Origin: Oscheius tipulae
Taxonomy: Eukaryota > Nematoda > Chromadorea > Rhabditida > Rhabditidae
Assembly (NCBI GenBank): GCA_037178975.1
Contig: JASJZH010000002.1
Coordinates: 5,084,001 to 5,148,000, forward strand
Reading direction: 5' to 3'
Length of the DNA stretch: 64,000 bases
The notes under the pieces were generated by a model. The model saw nothing but the letters and a program-made list of their open reading frames with translations, ran no database searches and had not been told where the DNA came from. Of the stretch, positions 24,079 through 35,925 are shown piece by piece; position 1 is the stretch's first letter, and the number at the start of each line of letters is the position of its first letter. A program made the position numbers and the translations under genes.

Positions 24079-26000
24079 CTCGCGACGGATACGAAGGCAA
24101 AACTACAACATTGACCTGCAAAAAGTCGTGAATAATAATAACGGAGACTGGGAGAGATAGAAGGGTGAATAACAATGAATAGAAAAAGTGGGTAATGGCT
24201 GAAAACACGACTGTTTTTCAGCCAGGTGTATAAATGGAAGCCGTACAAATAGTGTTTTGGGAGGTAGACTACCTTCGGAAGCAGTTAGGAATAGGCAATA
24301 AAAGCTGTAAAACAATATACTTTGTTAAAAGTCAAGTTTGACCACTGTTTTGAAAGTTCTCAAATTAAGGTAGTTTGTAGAAGTTAGTCAAGGCGAGGAA
24401 GAGGCTACTGAGCTGAAGTGGATACGCAAATCCCAGAATATTGGAAAAGGCTAGACTCACAACAAGTGAACAGAAACTGAAAGACATCTTTGCCAAGAAG
24501 ATAGACAAGAGTCAGGAAGAAAGAAGAGTCCAGAAAGGGCAATTGAACAGAAAAGCGGAAGAAACAGAGGTTAAAGCGCCCGCCATAGGTCAGACAGGGT
24601 TTCTCGAGTACCGTCTGGAATGGGAAAGGCGGTCAAGAATCAGTGTAAAGAGACAGAACGGACAGTTCAAGAGAGCCCATAACTTCGAACAAACAAAGAT
24701 TCGCATTGAAAAGGACAACTGGATCCAGGCAAGAGTCCAAAGGCACAAAAAAACGACCTTTAGGTTGCACCTGGCATCTGGAACACTGCGTAAATACGAC
24801 TATTCTGCAAAACATCTCTTCGACGATACGATCCGCGAGCTCAGTAATGATTGTTTGAGGTGCTGTGTGACGGTTTGTCTGTCTCCTAGCAACCGTCTCG
24901 ATAATCCAGATAGCTGTATATGACGGCAGTCACGCTATTGGAAACTAATCAGTTCGAAGGAGGAGAGGGAGAGGGAGGTGATTAGTTGACACCTAATTAA
25001 GAAAAGGGAGGCAAGGAGCAATATCTCGAGTGCTCTCGACGGCTCCAAAGCCTCCCTCCTATACATTATTCATCCGATTCATTTAGGAGGAAGAGTTCCC
25101 TCCAGAAATGGGTCGTCGAGTCAACGGAATCGGATTAGAGGGATGAACAAAAAAGGGCGAGGGCTTTCGAAGAAACCATAAGAGAGATAGAGGAGCTCTC
25201 ATTGGAGCGGAAGCGAGTGTGTTTATTCTGGGGACCAAGAACAAAGTCAGAGGCTGTCAGTCAAGCGGCAATTGTTGGCAGGAGAAGAGGACTGAAGGGG
25301 AGAGAGTGTGGATTGAATTAGATTTCTCTAGAGAGACTGAGTCTATTGTCCGACGACACGGCTGATCACACGAAGCGAGAGCGGAGTCATATCCAAATGG
25401 GGAAAAACACCTGTTTGAAGTTCAATCAACCGTCTTTTTTTGAGTCGTATAGAAACAGAGAAATGAAGGAGAGTTGGTCTATTCAACCGCAAAAACCCAG
25501 TTTCCGCCGTTCTTTTTTTCTCTTCCAACGGACACGGAACATGTGAAAGGAGATGACGCGGGCTCCCGCGCAACCAACACAGAGGCGGAGAGAGAAAGGT
25601 TCCAATGCAAACAGCCAACCCAGAGCGACCAAACAAACCTTTTTACTTGAAAAGTCGTCGTCGGGAGGAGTGAAGCAGTGAGCCGAAGCAGGAGAGCACA
25701 TTTCCTGCCGCTTTATCCTGCTCCATCCAGGCCATAATTGGGAGATACATAGATCGAGAAGGGATCTGAATAGCCGGGAGCGCAAATACGGGGGGCCACG
25801 CAATTCGCTCTCTCTCTCTAGATGGAGACCGATAAAGTCGTCAAGAAATGCCTCTGAATCTTGAAAGGAAAGCCTCTTCTGACGTGCGGTCACAGAATGA
25901 TCTCGAATGAGTCACGAAAACTTCAGAGGAGGGCAGTTCGAATCAACTAGGGCGGAATCCTCTTTGGATTGAACACTCTCCTAATTGGTTTCTGACGCCT

Positions 26001-26026
<26 letters not shown>
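26001..26026. repeat. (CT)n microsatellite
   Basis: Thirteen consecutive CT units, directly visible, in a non-coding stretch. Confidence 0.9.
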
Positions 26027-26031
<5 letters not shown>

Positions 26032-27676
26032 GTTTCCGCTCGTTATAACGTGGCAGGAAAAAGCAAAGTACGAGGAGACAATCCACTGCTACTGTTTATG
26101 ACAAGTTCCACCAGAGTCCAGGCTAGGAACGTGAAAATAAACAGCTCGGTGTGTACTAGATGAGAACTACTGGAGATGGCGTGAGAAAGGGGTAGGCTTG
26201 ATTAGCAGAGCGGAGAGACGCGTCCGCCGGAGAGAAATTGCTAAACAGTGTGAGAACTTTTTCCTCCTTCTCTCAAGGATGGGTAGTTGAATTCGGGCGT
26301 CAATAAGTTAGCAGGCGTGATGGGTCCCCAGAGACATGGGGATCTTTGAAGAAGAAAAAAGAAAGTAAGTTGGGGCTGTAAGCTAACAGCAAAAGAGAGG
26401 AGAGCAGGCGAGAGAGCGGCGCATAAATTGTGCCTATTTGATGCTGACGACATAACACCCCACCCAGAGAGAGGACGAGTCCTTGAAAGCGAATAATATG
26501 ATATGGTGTCTAATCAACTTTTTCACTCGACTCAAAAGAAGTAGCCATTTCATGTGACTGGCCTATTAGAGAGTTCGTGGGTAGAAGCTGGATCAGAAAA
26601 GGGCTTTGGCTGAACTTTGTCTCCAAACGGATTACTGTTTCTAGATTTGGAGTAACAGTAAGAGGGGATGAGACTTGTGAGTCTGCATTAATGAACTCAT
26701 GCTATACTTTTGCAATCCCTGAGATCGTGCCCTGTCATTAGTAAATAACGGACAGGACATTCTAACTGCTTATACTAGAAGAGGACATGACTGGTAGTTA
26801 CGAATTGTTGAAACGCGACCAACAAGGAACAAGTAGAGCAAGAACCGGATGGAGGATCAGGAAGTAGTCTCACAGTTAGAAAGAGGGATAGAAACATTTG
26901 AAGGACACAGAGATGAGATCAGAGGTCTGGAATCTCGTGAGACACGAAGGTCTCTTACACTCTCAAGGCGGAGAGTCAATAACTGATTTAACTCATATAC
27001 TAACGATGTATCACGAATCCAAAAAGTAACTAGATCCCAAAGTGTGTGGCTCTTTTCTTGTTGCAAGATTGTGACTAACCAAACAATTGCGTTCCGCGCC
27101 AGTTTTTTTAATCAGCTTATATCGGACATGGTCATCTGGAGCCGCAAGAGCCTGAGTAAGACGAAGTGAATTGGCCTGCTGAGAGAGAGAGCAGGCTGAA
27201 TAATTGCGATGGGAGTGACATGCGAGCCCACTCCGGCTTCGGCTTCCTGTCGAGAAAAGAAGTTTTTGAGCCCGAGGTTAATTATTGTTCGCTAACTACT
27301 AAAATGGGAAGAGAGAAGGACCCCGGTCGCACGCTGATTTAGACTCGGCGCAAATAGAATGAAGACTCCCACTCACACGTAGCTCCTTCTGAACAATGGG
27401 GTGTTCTTTTGGAGACTGTACTCTTTCAGGGCTATCCAATACTATCAAAATAGAGTATGGTGTGTTTGGGCACATTATGAGACACGCGAGAAGCCCCCTC
27501 TGACTGAAATGATAATTGAAATGTGGCGAATAACAACTGGCTGGTGAAAATAATAGGAGCTTCTCACACACACGTCGTCGTCGTGGAATGAGCCAAACAA
27601 AAACGTTGTTGAACATGTGGCTGGACGTCTTTTTGTGACTGCACAATGCAGGAAGACATGTGTGGAAAATCCTCTA

Positions 27677-27701
27677 AGAGAGGGAGAGAGAGAGAGAGAG
27701 G
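27677..27701. repeat. (GA)n tract
   Basis: A short GA-rich tract, mainly GAGAGA units with one GGG interruption, in non-coding DNA. Confidence 0.8.
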
Positions 27702-29530
27702 GACTAAAAAATCATTAAAAATGAAATCCGATCTGACGTGGGTGATCCCGTAGAGAGCAAATAAATGTCCGAACTTGTCTCTTTGCCATCGAAAAGTAGG
27801 AGAGAAACAGAGGGAAAAGAGGCCATAGGGGGACGGACACTTCTAGAGATTGAAGGTCGCGGTTTTGGCGAGAGGAACTGGTTCATATAGGGAGAACTTT
27901 TTGCGTTTTACTGGTCACAAAACACGACTGACCACTCAGCATACTTGACCACTGTTGTCTAGTACCGATCCTTTTGGTTCACTGATCTTATGGAAATGTT
28001 GTAGCAGGATTGTAGTATGTGCGAGAGTATAGAAAGGTTTGAGATGCAGGAGAACGAGGGACTTCAGAATCAAATAACAACCAAAAATTCTCTGCAAATA
28101 CCAATAAGTGGAATGGTTAGTGAGACGCAGTAATGTTGTTCGCGAGCCAGCGATTGCGGAATTGCACCACCAACGCTGCTTCATTAAAGAAATACGATGA
28201 AATATTTTGGAAACAGAATGGGAACAGTTGCAGAAGACTGACCTGTGGAATATGATGGTCTGGAATGTGAGTCGATCAAGAGGAAAACAAGGAACGAAAA
28301 GATTGAAACTTCTCTTTTTTTTCGTGGTTCGCGCCAGCTTTTCAAGGTAGGTCGCGAAAAAAAAGGTTATACAGTATACCGGCGCGCTGGATTCAAATCG
28401 CCTATTCCAAAAACAAGTTTTCATTTCATCACTTTCACTCATTTCTTTCACTTTTTCTTCTCGCTCCAATACATTTTTCTTGCAAACTGTGACAAAAAAA
28501 AAATCAAAATGCTACGCATTTGCTGTCGTTTTATAGGAAAAAGGAGCACACGTGTCTTTTTTTCGCTGACCAACTTCACTTTCCACTTACCGCCCATTGT
28601 TCCCTTGCTCTCTCAGGAGAGAAATTTTGCCAGGACCTTTATAGCCCATTGTGAGAGGGTTAGTTGTGTGACCGCAATAAACACAACTGCTTTACAGCAA
28701 TTATTGCTCGAAGCAGGCTGAACGAGAACGGATTAGAGAGAGTGAAATAAAAATGTCTGTGTGACATTCGAAAGAATAGTGGGTGGAGAGTACACTTATT
28801 TAGAGGGCGTGTGTTGCATGTATGTGCTTTCGGTTGAACACACGCAGCTCGCCATCGATTCTGGAACAAGGCCAAAGCGGAAACGAATTCGTGACGTAGA
28901 GAAGTCCAAAAATGTGTCAGAAGTTATTTGGGAAAAGGAGAATTCAGTCAGCCGTCTTTTGATAAGACTCTTCAGGAAAAGAACGCGTTTCCCCGGGGAG
29001 AAGAATTCCCAAAATACATCATCCTTTTTGACAGATTGCCTCGAAAACACGCGGATGGATATTGGAATTTGTCTCGTTTTCCCCCCACACACTCATAGGA
29101 AATAAAACGGTTGCCGCGTAACGCAAATAACACCGTGATTATACGTGGCCGATAAGATAAAATAGCTCGCAATAAACGAACTTCGCACATACTTTGAGGG
29201 AATAAGAAGAAACATGTGATGTTCAAAGAATTTCTTTATAAAAACCTTGGAGCACGTGACTACTTTCTAAACAAAAGTAATAGGGAATGAGATATCAGTC
29301 TGTTATGCTCTGTTAGCACAGTCAACATCATTGCAAACAGTAAATGACCAAATAGCTGATTCACTAAAGACAACAGCTTTGTTACCAGTCAACTGTCAGC
29401 GGGTATTTTTATAAGTTCTTTTTAGATTACTGTAGCTGTCAAAAATACGAAATTGCGTATCGCGAGTTTGAATTTTTAGAAATTCGAAAACTTCCCTTCC
29501 TAACCTTTCTAAACACCTTTTTGCAGAAAA

Positions 29531-32183
29531 ATGTCTGAAGGGCAGCCTCGGGAGCGGTCTGGAAGCCAAAGAGGTCGAGGTTGGTCTCTTTTTTCAAATT
29601 GTTTACGGAAAATTCGTTCCATAGGTGGATTCGGAGGCCGTGGAAACCGGAAAAAGCACCCGCGTTTCTACAAAGGAGGAAGTGAGACGGATCCGCTGAA
29701 TCTGGATAACGTCGGCATCGATCCCGAGCAGCAGAAGAAGGAGGAAGAGGAGGAGGCCAATCAAATACAGGTTTTTGTTTTTTTTCCTTCAACATATAGA
29801 GTTTTTCCAGGGACATATGCCTAAAAATCCGAGAGATCCGCTCGGTTTGAACAAAATAATCAAGAGGCATCAGCAGCGAGGTGAAAACGAGACGCCCACT
29901 AAGAAACAAGTAAAATTTCACCTCTTCATTCATGAAAATCTCCAGAAACACGTAGAAAAGGCCTCGACGAGCGATGAGAAAAAAGAAGAGACAGCAGAAG
30001 ATGTAGCAGCGAGGAAGAAAAAGGAGCAGAAGGAATACAATAACCGGAAATATCACTACGGAAACTTTGCCGCCTATTACGGGACTCGACTCCAAGGCGG
30101 AGAGAAAGATGGTCGACTGGACAAGATGCCCAAGGAGTGGTTTTATAAGAAAAATGTCCTCGATATTGGTGAGATCCCCATCTCTGTCTCTTATGCACAT
30201 TATTAGGCTGCAATTCCGGCTTCCTGACACTGTCTATCGCCAAAGAGTACGAGCCAAGACGGATTTTGGGCATTGACATCGATGAACATCTTGTCGGTGT
30301 GGCGAGAAAGAACATTCGACACTACTGTGATGCCGACACCGAGGTAACAATTTTTTTTTCAGTACCAAAACCTTTCTTCAGTTCAGTGGCAAGTTTCCTG
30401 CCTCATTCGCGAAAAACTTCGGGCCAATTTCGCAGACTTCAATGACATTTTCGACGAAATTTCCCGACAATGTCTGGTTTCGCAAGGAGAATTATGTCCT
30501 CGATGGAGATTTCATGCTCGAAATGGTTGGTTCTTCGTAATTTTCCTCTTACAAGGAAACCATATAGGGTCATAGACGAATTTTCCATCGATCAAGGTGT
30601 CATTTGATAGCCCTTCGGATAAGGATTCCGGGGTATACTCCCAAATTTGCTTAATTCGTCCCTGAGCCGAGATATGACAACTTTAAAATCGACAATCCGG
30701 AGCCAAAAAAGGCAGCTGGAACTAGACGATCCCGCGTTGCGAGCGAAATTATGGCAATGAGGCCGACTGGTGAGCGTAGCTGCCTCGCGAGAAATGGGTC
30801 GTGTGTTTGGTTCCATTTTTAATTTTCAAATTGATTTTTTGCCTTTCATTTATTTGTCTTGTTTTCTTCACTTCCCATGGCATTTTTCCGCATGAAAAAC
30901 CTAGAAAAGTACCAATAATTTGTTCAAGTAACATTTGAGGAGAACTGATTTTCGACCAATTTTGGCCATGATCAACTCCAAAAAAAGTATTATTTGCCTT
31001 TGCAATGTTCTGAACCTTTGTAGAACAGAACAAAATTTACACTTTTCTAGAATATCATAACTCCGGAATGCCGATTTTAAAAACATCATATCTCAACTCA
31101 GGGAGGGATTAAGCAAATTTGAGAGTATAACCCGGAATCCTTATCCAAAAGGCTATTAAATAACAACTTGATTGATGAAAAAAAACTCGCCTGTGACTTT
31201 ACGTGATTTTCTTGTTAGAGACGAGTCTCATTTAGGTAGAGCCAGAATTTCACGTAATCATGGCCCTTTCAATCACCAAATGGGTTCATCTGAACTGGGG
31301 TGATGCCGGCATGAAAAGATTTTTCCTACGTGCCTTCAATCAGCTTCTCCCCGGAGGGATGTTCATCCTTGAGCCGCAAACCTTCGAAACCTACAAGAAG
31401 AGGGCCAAGATGCTTGTGAGTCTAATTGCCTTTTCTTTTAATTTATTTGCTTAAAGTCTAGTTCAAAATGTCCAAAAGTCCCTATGTGTCTGTCTGTCTG
31501 AAGTCCTAATTGCCAACTTGTCACAGTTACTTTGTAACAGCAATTACTCTTTACAAGATATGTCAGTTTGGGAGGTGCGCCTCTGAGAGAGCGTTGCTCC
31601 TGTTAGGGTAGCTTAACTTGTTTCCAAAAGGGTTCCTCCCTAAATATGCGTTTACTTAGGAGACAATTACAAATTCTTTCTCTGAAGTTAAGAAATGATG
31701 GTAAGCTCAAAAGTGTCTTAGCTCGAAGAAGAACAAGAGTGCTGTAAAGTTGAGCTATAGAATCTGTTTGATCCTCTTTTTGACTCTCCGAACTCACACT
31801 CCGAAATTTAGGGATTTAGCCGGCTGTCTGTGCTATAGAACAATGCCTTTTGGTTACCGTAAATGCTAAGAATTGAGACAAAACGCTTGCCGAAAAGTTA
31901 AAAAAAAATCGATTTACAGCCCGAGCTCTGGACGATCTACAAAGACATTCAGTTCAAGCCGGACGACTTCAAGGCCTTCCTCCTGAACGAGGCCGGGTTC
32001 GAACGAGTCGAAGAGCTAGGAGCCGTTGAATCTAAACAGAAAGGTACTTTAGCTTTTGCGTCGCATTTTACTTAAAAAAAAAACTAAGGTTTCGCTCGTC
32101 CGATGGAAGTTTACCACAAGGCGGGAGGCGTGCTGAACAAGCCCACAAAATTAGAGAAGAAAGTTGAGGAAACTGCCGAATAG
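29531..32183 (+). CDS. MEPCE: 7SK snRNA methylphosphate capping enzyme-like (MEPCE/Bin3) methyltransferase
   Basis: Multi-exon; start follows tttttgcag, stop TAG at 32181-32183. The N-terminal part is basic and glycine-rich ([20 protein letters not shown]) with a [12 protein letters not shown] block. The SAM-binding motif is split by a very short intron: NVLDIG / [20 protein letters not shown] then [20 protein letters not shown]. After a long intron come [40 protein letters not shown] then [12 protein letters not shown], matching the family's [12 protein letters not shown] and LRPGGxxxLEPQ signatures. The C-terminus has [13 protein letters not shown]. Family members O-methylate the gamma-phosphate at the 5' end of 7SK or U6-type RNA in the nucleus. 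The intron at about 30525-31236 carries an inverted-repeat element, and a second long intron (about 31420-31918) precedes the last exons. The zinc-finger gene starts about 310 bp downstream on the same strand. Confidence 0.88.
30585..31180. mobile_element. MITE-like inverted-repeat element inside a MEPCE intron
   Basis: Two arms of roughly 105-115 bp (about 30585-30702 and 31061-31180) are reverse complements with scattered mismatches; for example ggataaggattccggggtat on the left and its near-complement ataacccggaatccttatcc on the right. The interior of about 360 bp has no transposase-like reading frame. The whole element lies inside the intron between the exons ending GDFMLEM and starting VEPEFHVIM. 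This is the form of a non-autonomous terminal-inverted-repeat element. I did not confirm a target-site duplication. Confidence 0.72.
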
Positions 32184-32492
32184 TATCGTTTTAATAAGTT
32201 GAGAAGTTGTTGATTTTCGTATCAGGTTTATGATCTCCCCGTGTGAAATAAACTATTTTTACACTCCTCGTGCGCCCCATGGCAAATCGATAGGTCTCCA
32301 CAAACCGCTCGGCATATCTTTCTAATTTTGTTTACATTTTTTTTATAAACACGGAGAGCCATTGAAAACGAATAAAATCGGGGCACAGTGGTGTCGTCCG
32401 TTTTGTTTCTGTCTTCCTTCCTTTTTCTCGTTACGATGGCTTAGATGCGCAGGTTGTGGCTCGAACAGAGATGGTTTGAATTCAGATCTCCC

Positions 32493-35402
32493 ATGTCCGG
32501 GCAGCCGCCGCGAAAAGTGCCAAGAATAATATCCAGGACAAAGTCGAGAGGACGGCCTGTCGAAACAGTCAGGGACGACGGTTAGTTGTCATTCGAACAA
32601 TTCTGCAACAATGTTTTCCATCAGAGAATATATAAAAAAAGATGCTAAAACATTTTCATATGGATGACCTGAAAATACCGTTGTTTCCGAGTTTTAGTAG
32701 TTGAGAGAACCAGCTACCCAGAATAACTTGGATTCCTTGTCTAGAAAGTATTTTCACCAAAATTACAACAAAGAGAACCTCCAATTTGCAGACTCGAAGC
32801 CATCGGTGGGACAAGAAGCCCTAGTCAAGGAGCTGAGCAAAGAGAAGCATGTGGTCAAAGATGGCTGTCTCGTCGCCGTCCAACACATCGACAAGGGAGC
32901 AGTTCACGGTGTTCTGGTTCGTCCTTTTCTCCATTTTCGATCTAAAAAACACGTTCCAGGGAGCAACACCCTCTCACGGTGGTCGACGAGTCGTGATAGA
33001 TGTCCCGCTCCAGGATCCAGAACTCCAGCCTTACACAGAGAATCCCTTACCAGGTAACTTGAGTACTTTCATTAAAATTAGGTGAAATTTAGGAGTGGCC
33101 GACCAGATAGAGTCCTACCCGTGCCAGTTCTGTGCGGACATGATCTTTCTGACGCGATATGGGCTGGAGAGACACGCGAAACAAGCCCATCCGGAGCATT
33201 TCATCGAGATCATGGCCGAAATCGAGAAGATCCAGAAGGAATGGGAGCGGAGGGAGAAAGAACGCAATCGACTCAAGGAGAAGGCCATCATGGCCAAGGC
33301 CCGGCACGAGAGTTACGCATACACAGCCGTGAGATATGTTCAAGAAGGCAGACCGGTCCAGATTGACGGTAAGTCTAGTGTTTTTTTTTCATTTAGGAGA
33401 CCCAGAGACACTTTATAGCCTATTTTTTCAAGAGCCGAAAACGTTAGAAACGTGACGAATACACTTCTGACTCATTGCGAATGACTATTCTCGTGTGAAA
33501 AACGGTTTAAACTCTTCATATCTGGGCGAGAATGTTTAGCAGACATGACTTGCTGTCTAGCTAGCTGAGAAAATGAGTAATTCGTAGCACAGAAACATGA
33601 AAAAAGAGTTCTTATCGTAATATTTCAGAGCATGCTCCCCGCCAAGGCCCGGAGCGCTTCGAAGCCTGCAAAATCTGCAATCTGCTGATCAACGTCCGTC
33701 ATCCGACCGCCATGGACCATCATCTCGGGGCCCACAAGAAAAACGAGGAACTGAAGCAGCAACTTCTGGAGACCTACGGCGAGGAGACGGTCAACCGACT
33801 AACCTGTCACGAATGTCGTCTCGTCTTTACGGATCCAAACAAACTCGACCAGCACATGATTCAGACACATCAGAGGAGGAGGAAGTATGTGTTTTTACTT
33901 CCTTCCAAATTAAAAAATTCAGATTTGTTTGCAAATACTGTGGTCAGCTGTGTCTGTCAATGTCGAGTCTGAACGCGCACAAGGCCGATGTCCACTCGAT
34001 TGCCACCAATTCGAATACGACCCAGTCGAGAAATATTCCAATGGTAGGCTTTCTTTTTGTACAATATAATATTGGATTGCAGCAAGCCATGAAATCGTCG
34101 CAGAAAAGAGGCCGAGTCGTCCCACAAACCTACGGAAAGGATACCAATTTCTCCAAGCTCTATCGATTGGCACATGAGGACTCGGTCTGCTCGTAAGTCA
34201 TACTTTTGTAGCTGTAAAAATGATAGAAACAACTGAAAGAATCGAGAAAAAGCTACCACTTTCCAGGACAGAGTGTGCAGAATGTGGTCTTCGACTGGTC
34301 CGACCATCTCTGCTCGTTCGACACATGCTCCGCGTCCACAACAAGGCCAGCTTTAACTGTGACATCAAGACGCGCGGTCTTCCCGACTTCCGCATTGAAG
34401 TCCAGAACACGAAGATCTTCTGGTGGTGCTGTAGCCAGCGCTTCGCGGACCGACACGACTTCATCTTCCACCGCAAACAGGAGCATCTCGAGACGACGAT
34501 CCAGTTGATTGAGGGTGGAAAGACTGATCTACAGACAGCGGAAGATCGTGAACAGCAGGATACGCTGCTTCTTCAGCCCGGGTCGTCTTCCTACAATGCC
34601 GACCTTGTTCATGATCACGACACAACTTATCAGGTACCTTTAATCTGTTTTTACTATAAAATCTCCATATTTAGGTTATGCTACCAGAAGGAATTGACGA
34701 TAATGGCCAGATTCTGGTGATTCTACGCGATGGAGAAGAGGACAAAGAAGCCTACATTGACGGAAGAGACCTGGCCGAGATGCACGAAGAAATCCACGAG
34801 GAGCCGATTCAGGAGGAGATTGTCGACGCGGATGGACTAGAATACGGGGAACACCTCACGCAGGAGCAATACGATCAGCTAAGGGAACAGTACGGCGACA
34901 ATCTCGACGAAATGGTAAGAATTTTGATGTTTTGTATTATTTTTCATAGAAGTGTGAACGTTAAACTCTGAGGCGTTGTGTAGTGGTGTTAGGAGCACAA
35001 ATCTGCTGAACTTTTGTAGCGAAACAAGGAGGAAGGAGTCTTTGCTTTTTTTAATCATTTTTGCACGAAAAGCTTATTTATGTCCTGGAATTTCACTGAC
35101 CGCTAGCACGGAATGGCGCAGTGGCAGTGTGCGCCGTTGAAAAGCCTGACTACCCGGGTTCGATCACCATCGGGACCAAGTCTTTTCCTTTTAGTCGCAA
35201 ATAACCATTCTATGCAGTTTTTATGTCCTGAAACAACATTTTTCAGCTCGTTTACAACTACGAAGAGATCAACAATGATCAGATCTTGGAAGAGGAACAC
35301 ATTATCGAAGAGGGGGTCGTGGAAGAAGCTCACCATCTTCCACACCAAGCACACCTCTCAAAAGAAGGTGAAGACCTCACCTGCGAGGAAATTTTTGAAT
35401 AG
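32493..35402 (+). CDS. C2H2 zinc-finger protein, tentatively MEP-1-like
   Basis: About nine exons; start follows gtttgaattcag, stop TAG at 35400-35402. A basic N-terminus (PRKVPRIISRTKSRGRPVET) and a PELQPYTENPLP linker precede the fingers: YPCQFCADMIFLTRYGLERH, ACKICNLLINVRHPTAMDHH, TCHECRLVFTDPNKLDQHMI, FVCKYCGQLCLSMSSLNAHK and TECAECGLRLVRPSLLVRHM, plus a degenerate one with WWCCSQRFADRHDFIFHRKQ. A charged coiled stretch (EIEKIQKEWERREKERNRLK) sits between the first two. The C-terminal third is strongly acidic (EEIHEEPIQEEIVDADGLEY). The finger arrangement and the ERHAKQAHPEH context recall nematode MEP-1, a germline/soma chromatin factor, but that is from memory and unchecked. The last intron carries a tRNA-like fragment. 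It lies downstream of MEPCE, possibly in one operon. Confidence 0.7.
35107..35178 (+). repeat. tRNA-derived fragment or SINE-like sequence in an intron
   Basis: The sequence contains a good A-box (tggcgcagtgg) within a D-arm-like hairpin (ggcgca...tgcgcc) and a B-box-like gggttcgatcacc about 45 bases later. The T-arm stem and acceptor stem do not close as in a functional tRNA and I cannot assign an anticodon. It lies in sense orientation in the last intron of the zinc-finger gene (about 34915-35246). It is best read as a degenerate tRNA-derived element. Confidence 0.4.
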
Positions 35403-35925
35403 TTATTTTTGTATACTATGTGACTTTTTTTTACACTTTATTATGATCACGGGTCCGTCGTTTGAACATAAATTTTATTCTCTTCAAAAATGGAATGTTG
35501 TTTGAGGATCACAGATCATTCAATTATCGGTGTTTCAGCTTTGATTGGACCGGGATATGGAGATTCAGTACCCATTGGGGAAGGAGGAAAAGAGGAAGGC
35601 GGACTGGGGGCATCAAATTACAAAAACGGAGCGACTGCGCGTCCGTAAAGGGATTTCGTTGTTGGAGATTGAAAAGACGGGATGAGGACGACTGAGCGCG
35701 TTCTCTGACGAACTGCTTCGAGAACGACTAATTACCTGGAAAGAACCAATTAATTTTTGTATATAAACACAGAAAACTGAGGGAACCGAGGGACTATCAC
35801 GATAATCATAACTTACTACTAACTGAGGCACATTCTGATGCGATCTGGAATGAAATTAGTGGCCATGGATTAATAGAAAACTGACGAACCTCACTAGTGA
35901 TGCTTGCCCTCAGTCCGTTTGGCAG
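35403..35925. other. Convergent intergenic stretch
   Basis: This lies between the 3' ends of the plus-strand zinc-finger gene and the minus-strand potassium channel gene. Nothing was recognised beyond AT-rich 3' flanks. Confidence 0.5.

Larger units (their letters stand above)
24079..29530. other. 5.4 kb stretch without a supported gene
   Basis: The stretch lies between the 5' ends of two divergently transcribed genes (zinc-finger/BTB on minus, MEPCE on plus), so it probably holds regulatory DNA. It contains a CT microsatellite near 26.0 kb and a GA tract near 27.68 kb, and many purine-rich segments. The longest open frame (plus 24441-24923, 160 codons, Lys/Glu rich) has no domain or splice context and is within chance expectation. 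Confidence 0.5.

Noticed and set aside
24441-24923. 160-codon plus-strand open frame, Lys/Glu-rich
   Set aside because: No domain, no splice or trans-splice context; purine-rich DNA makes such frames by chance at this scale.
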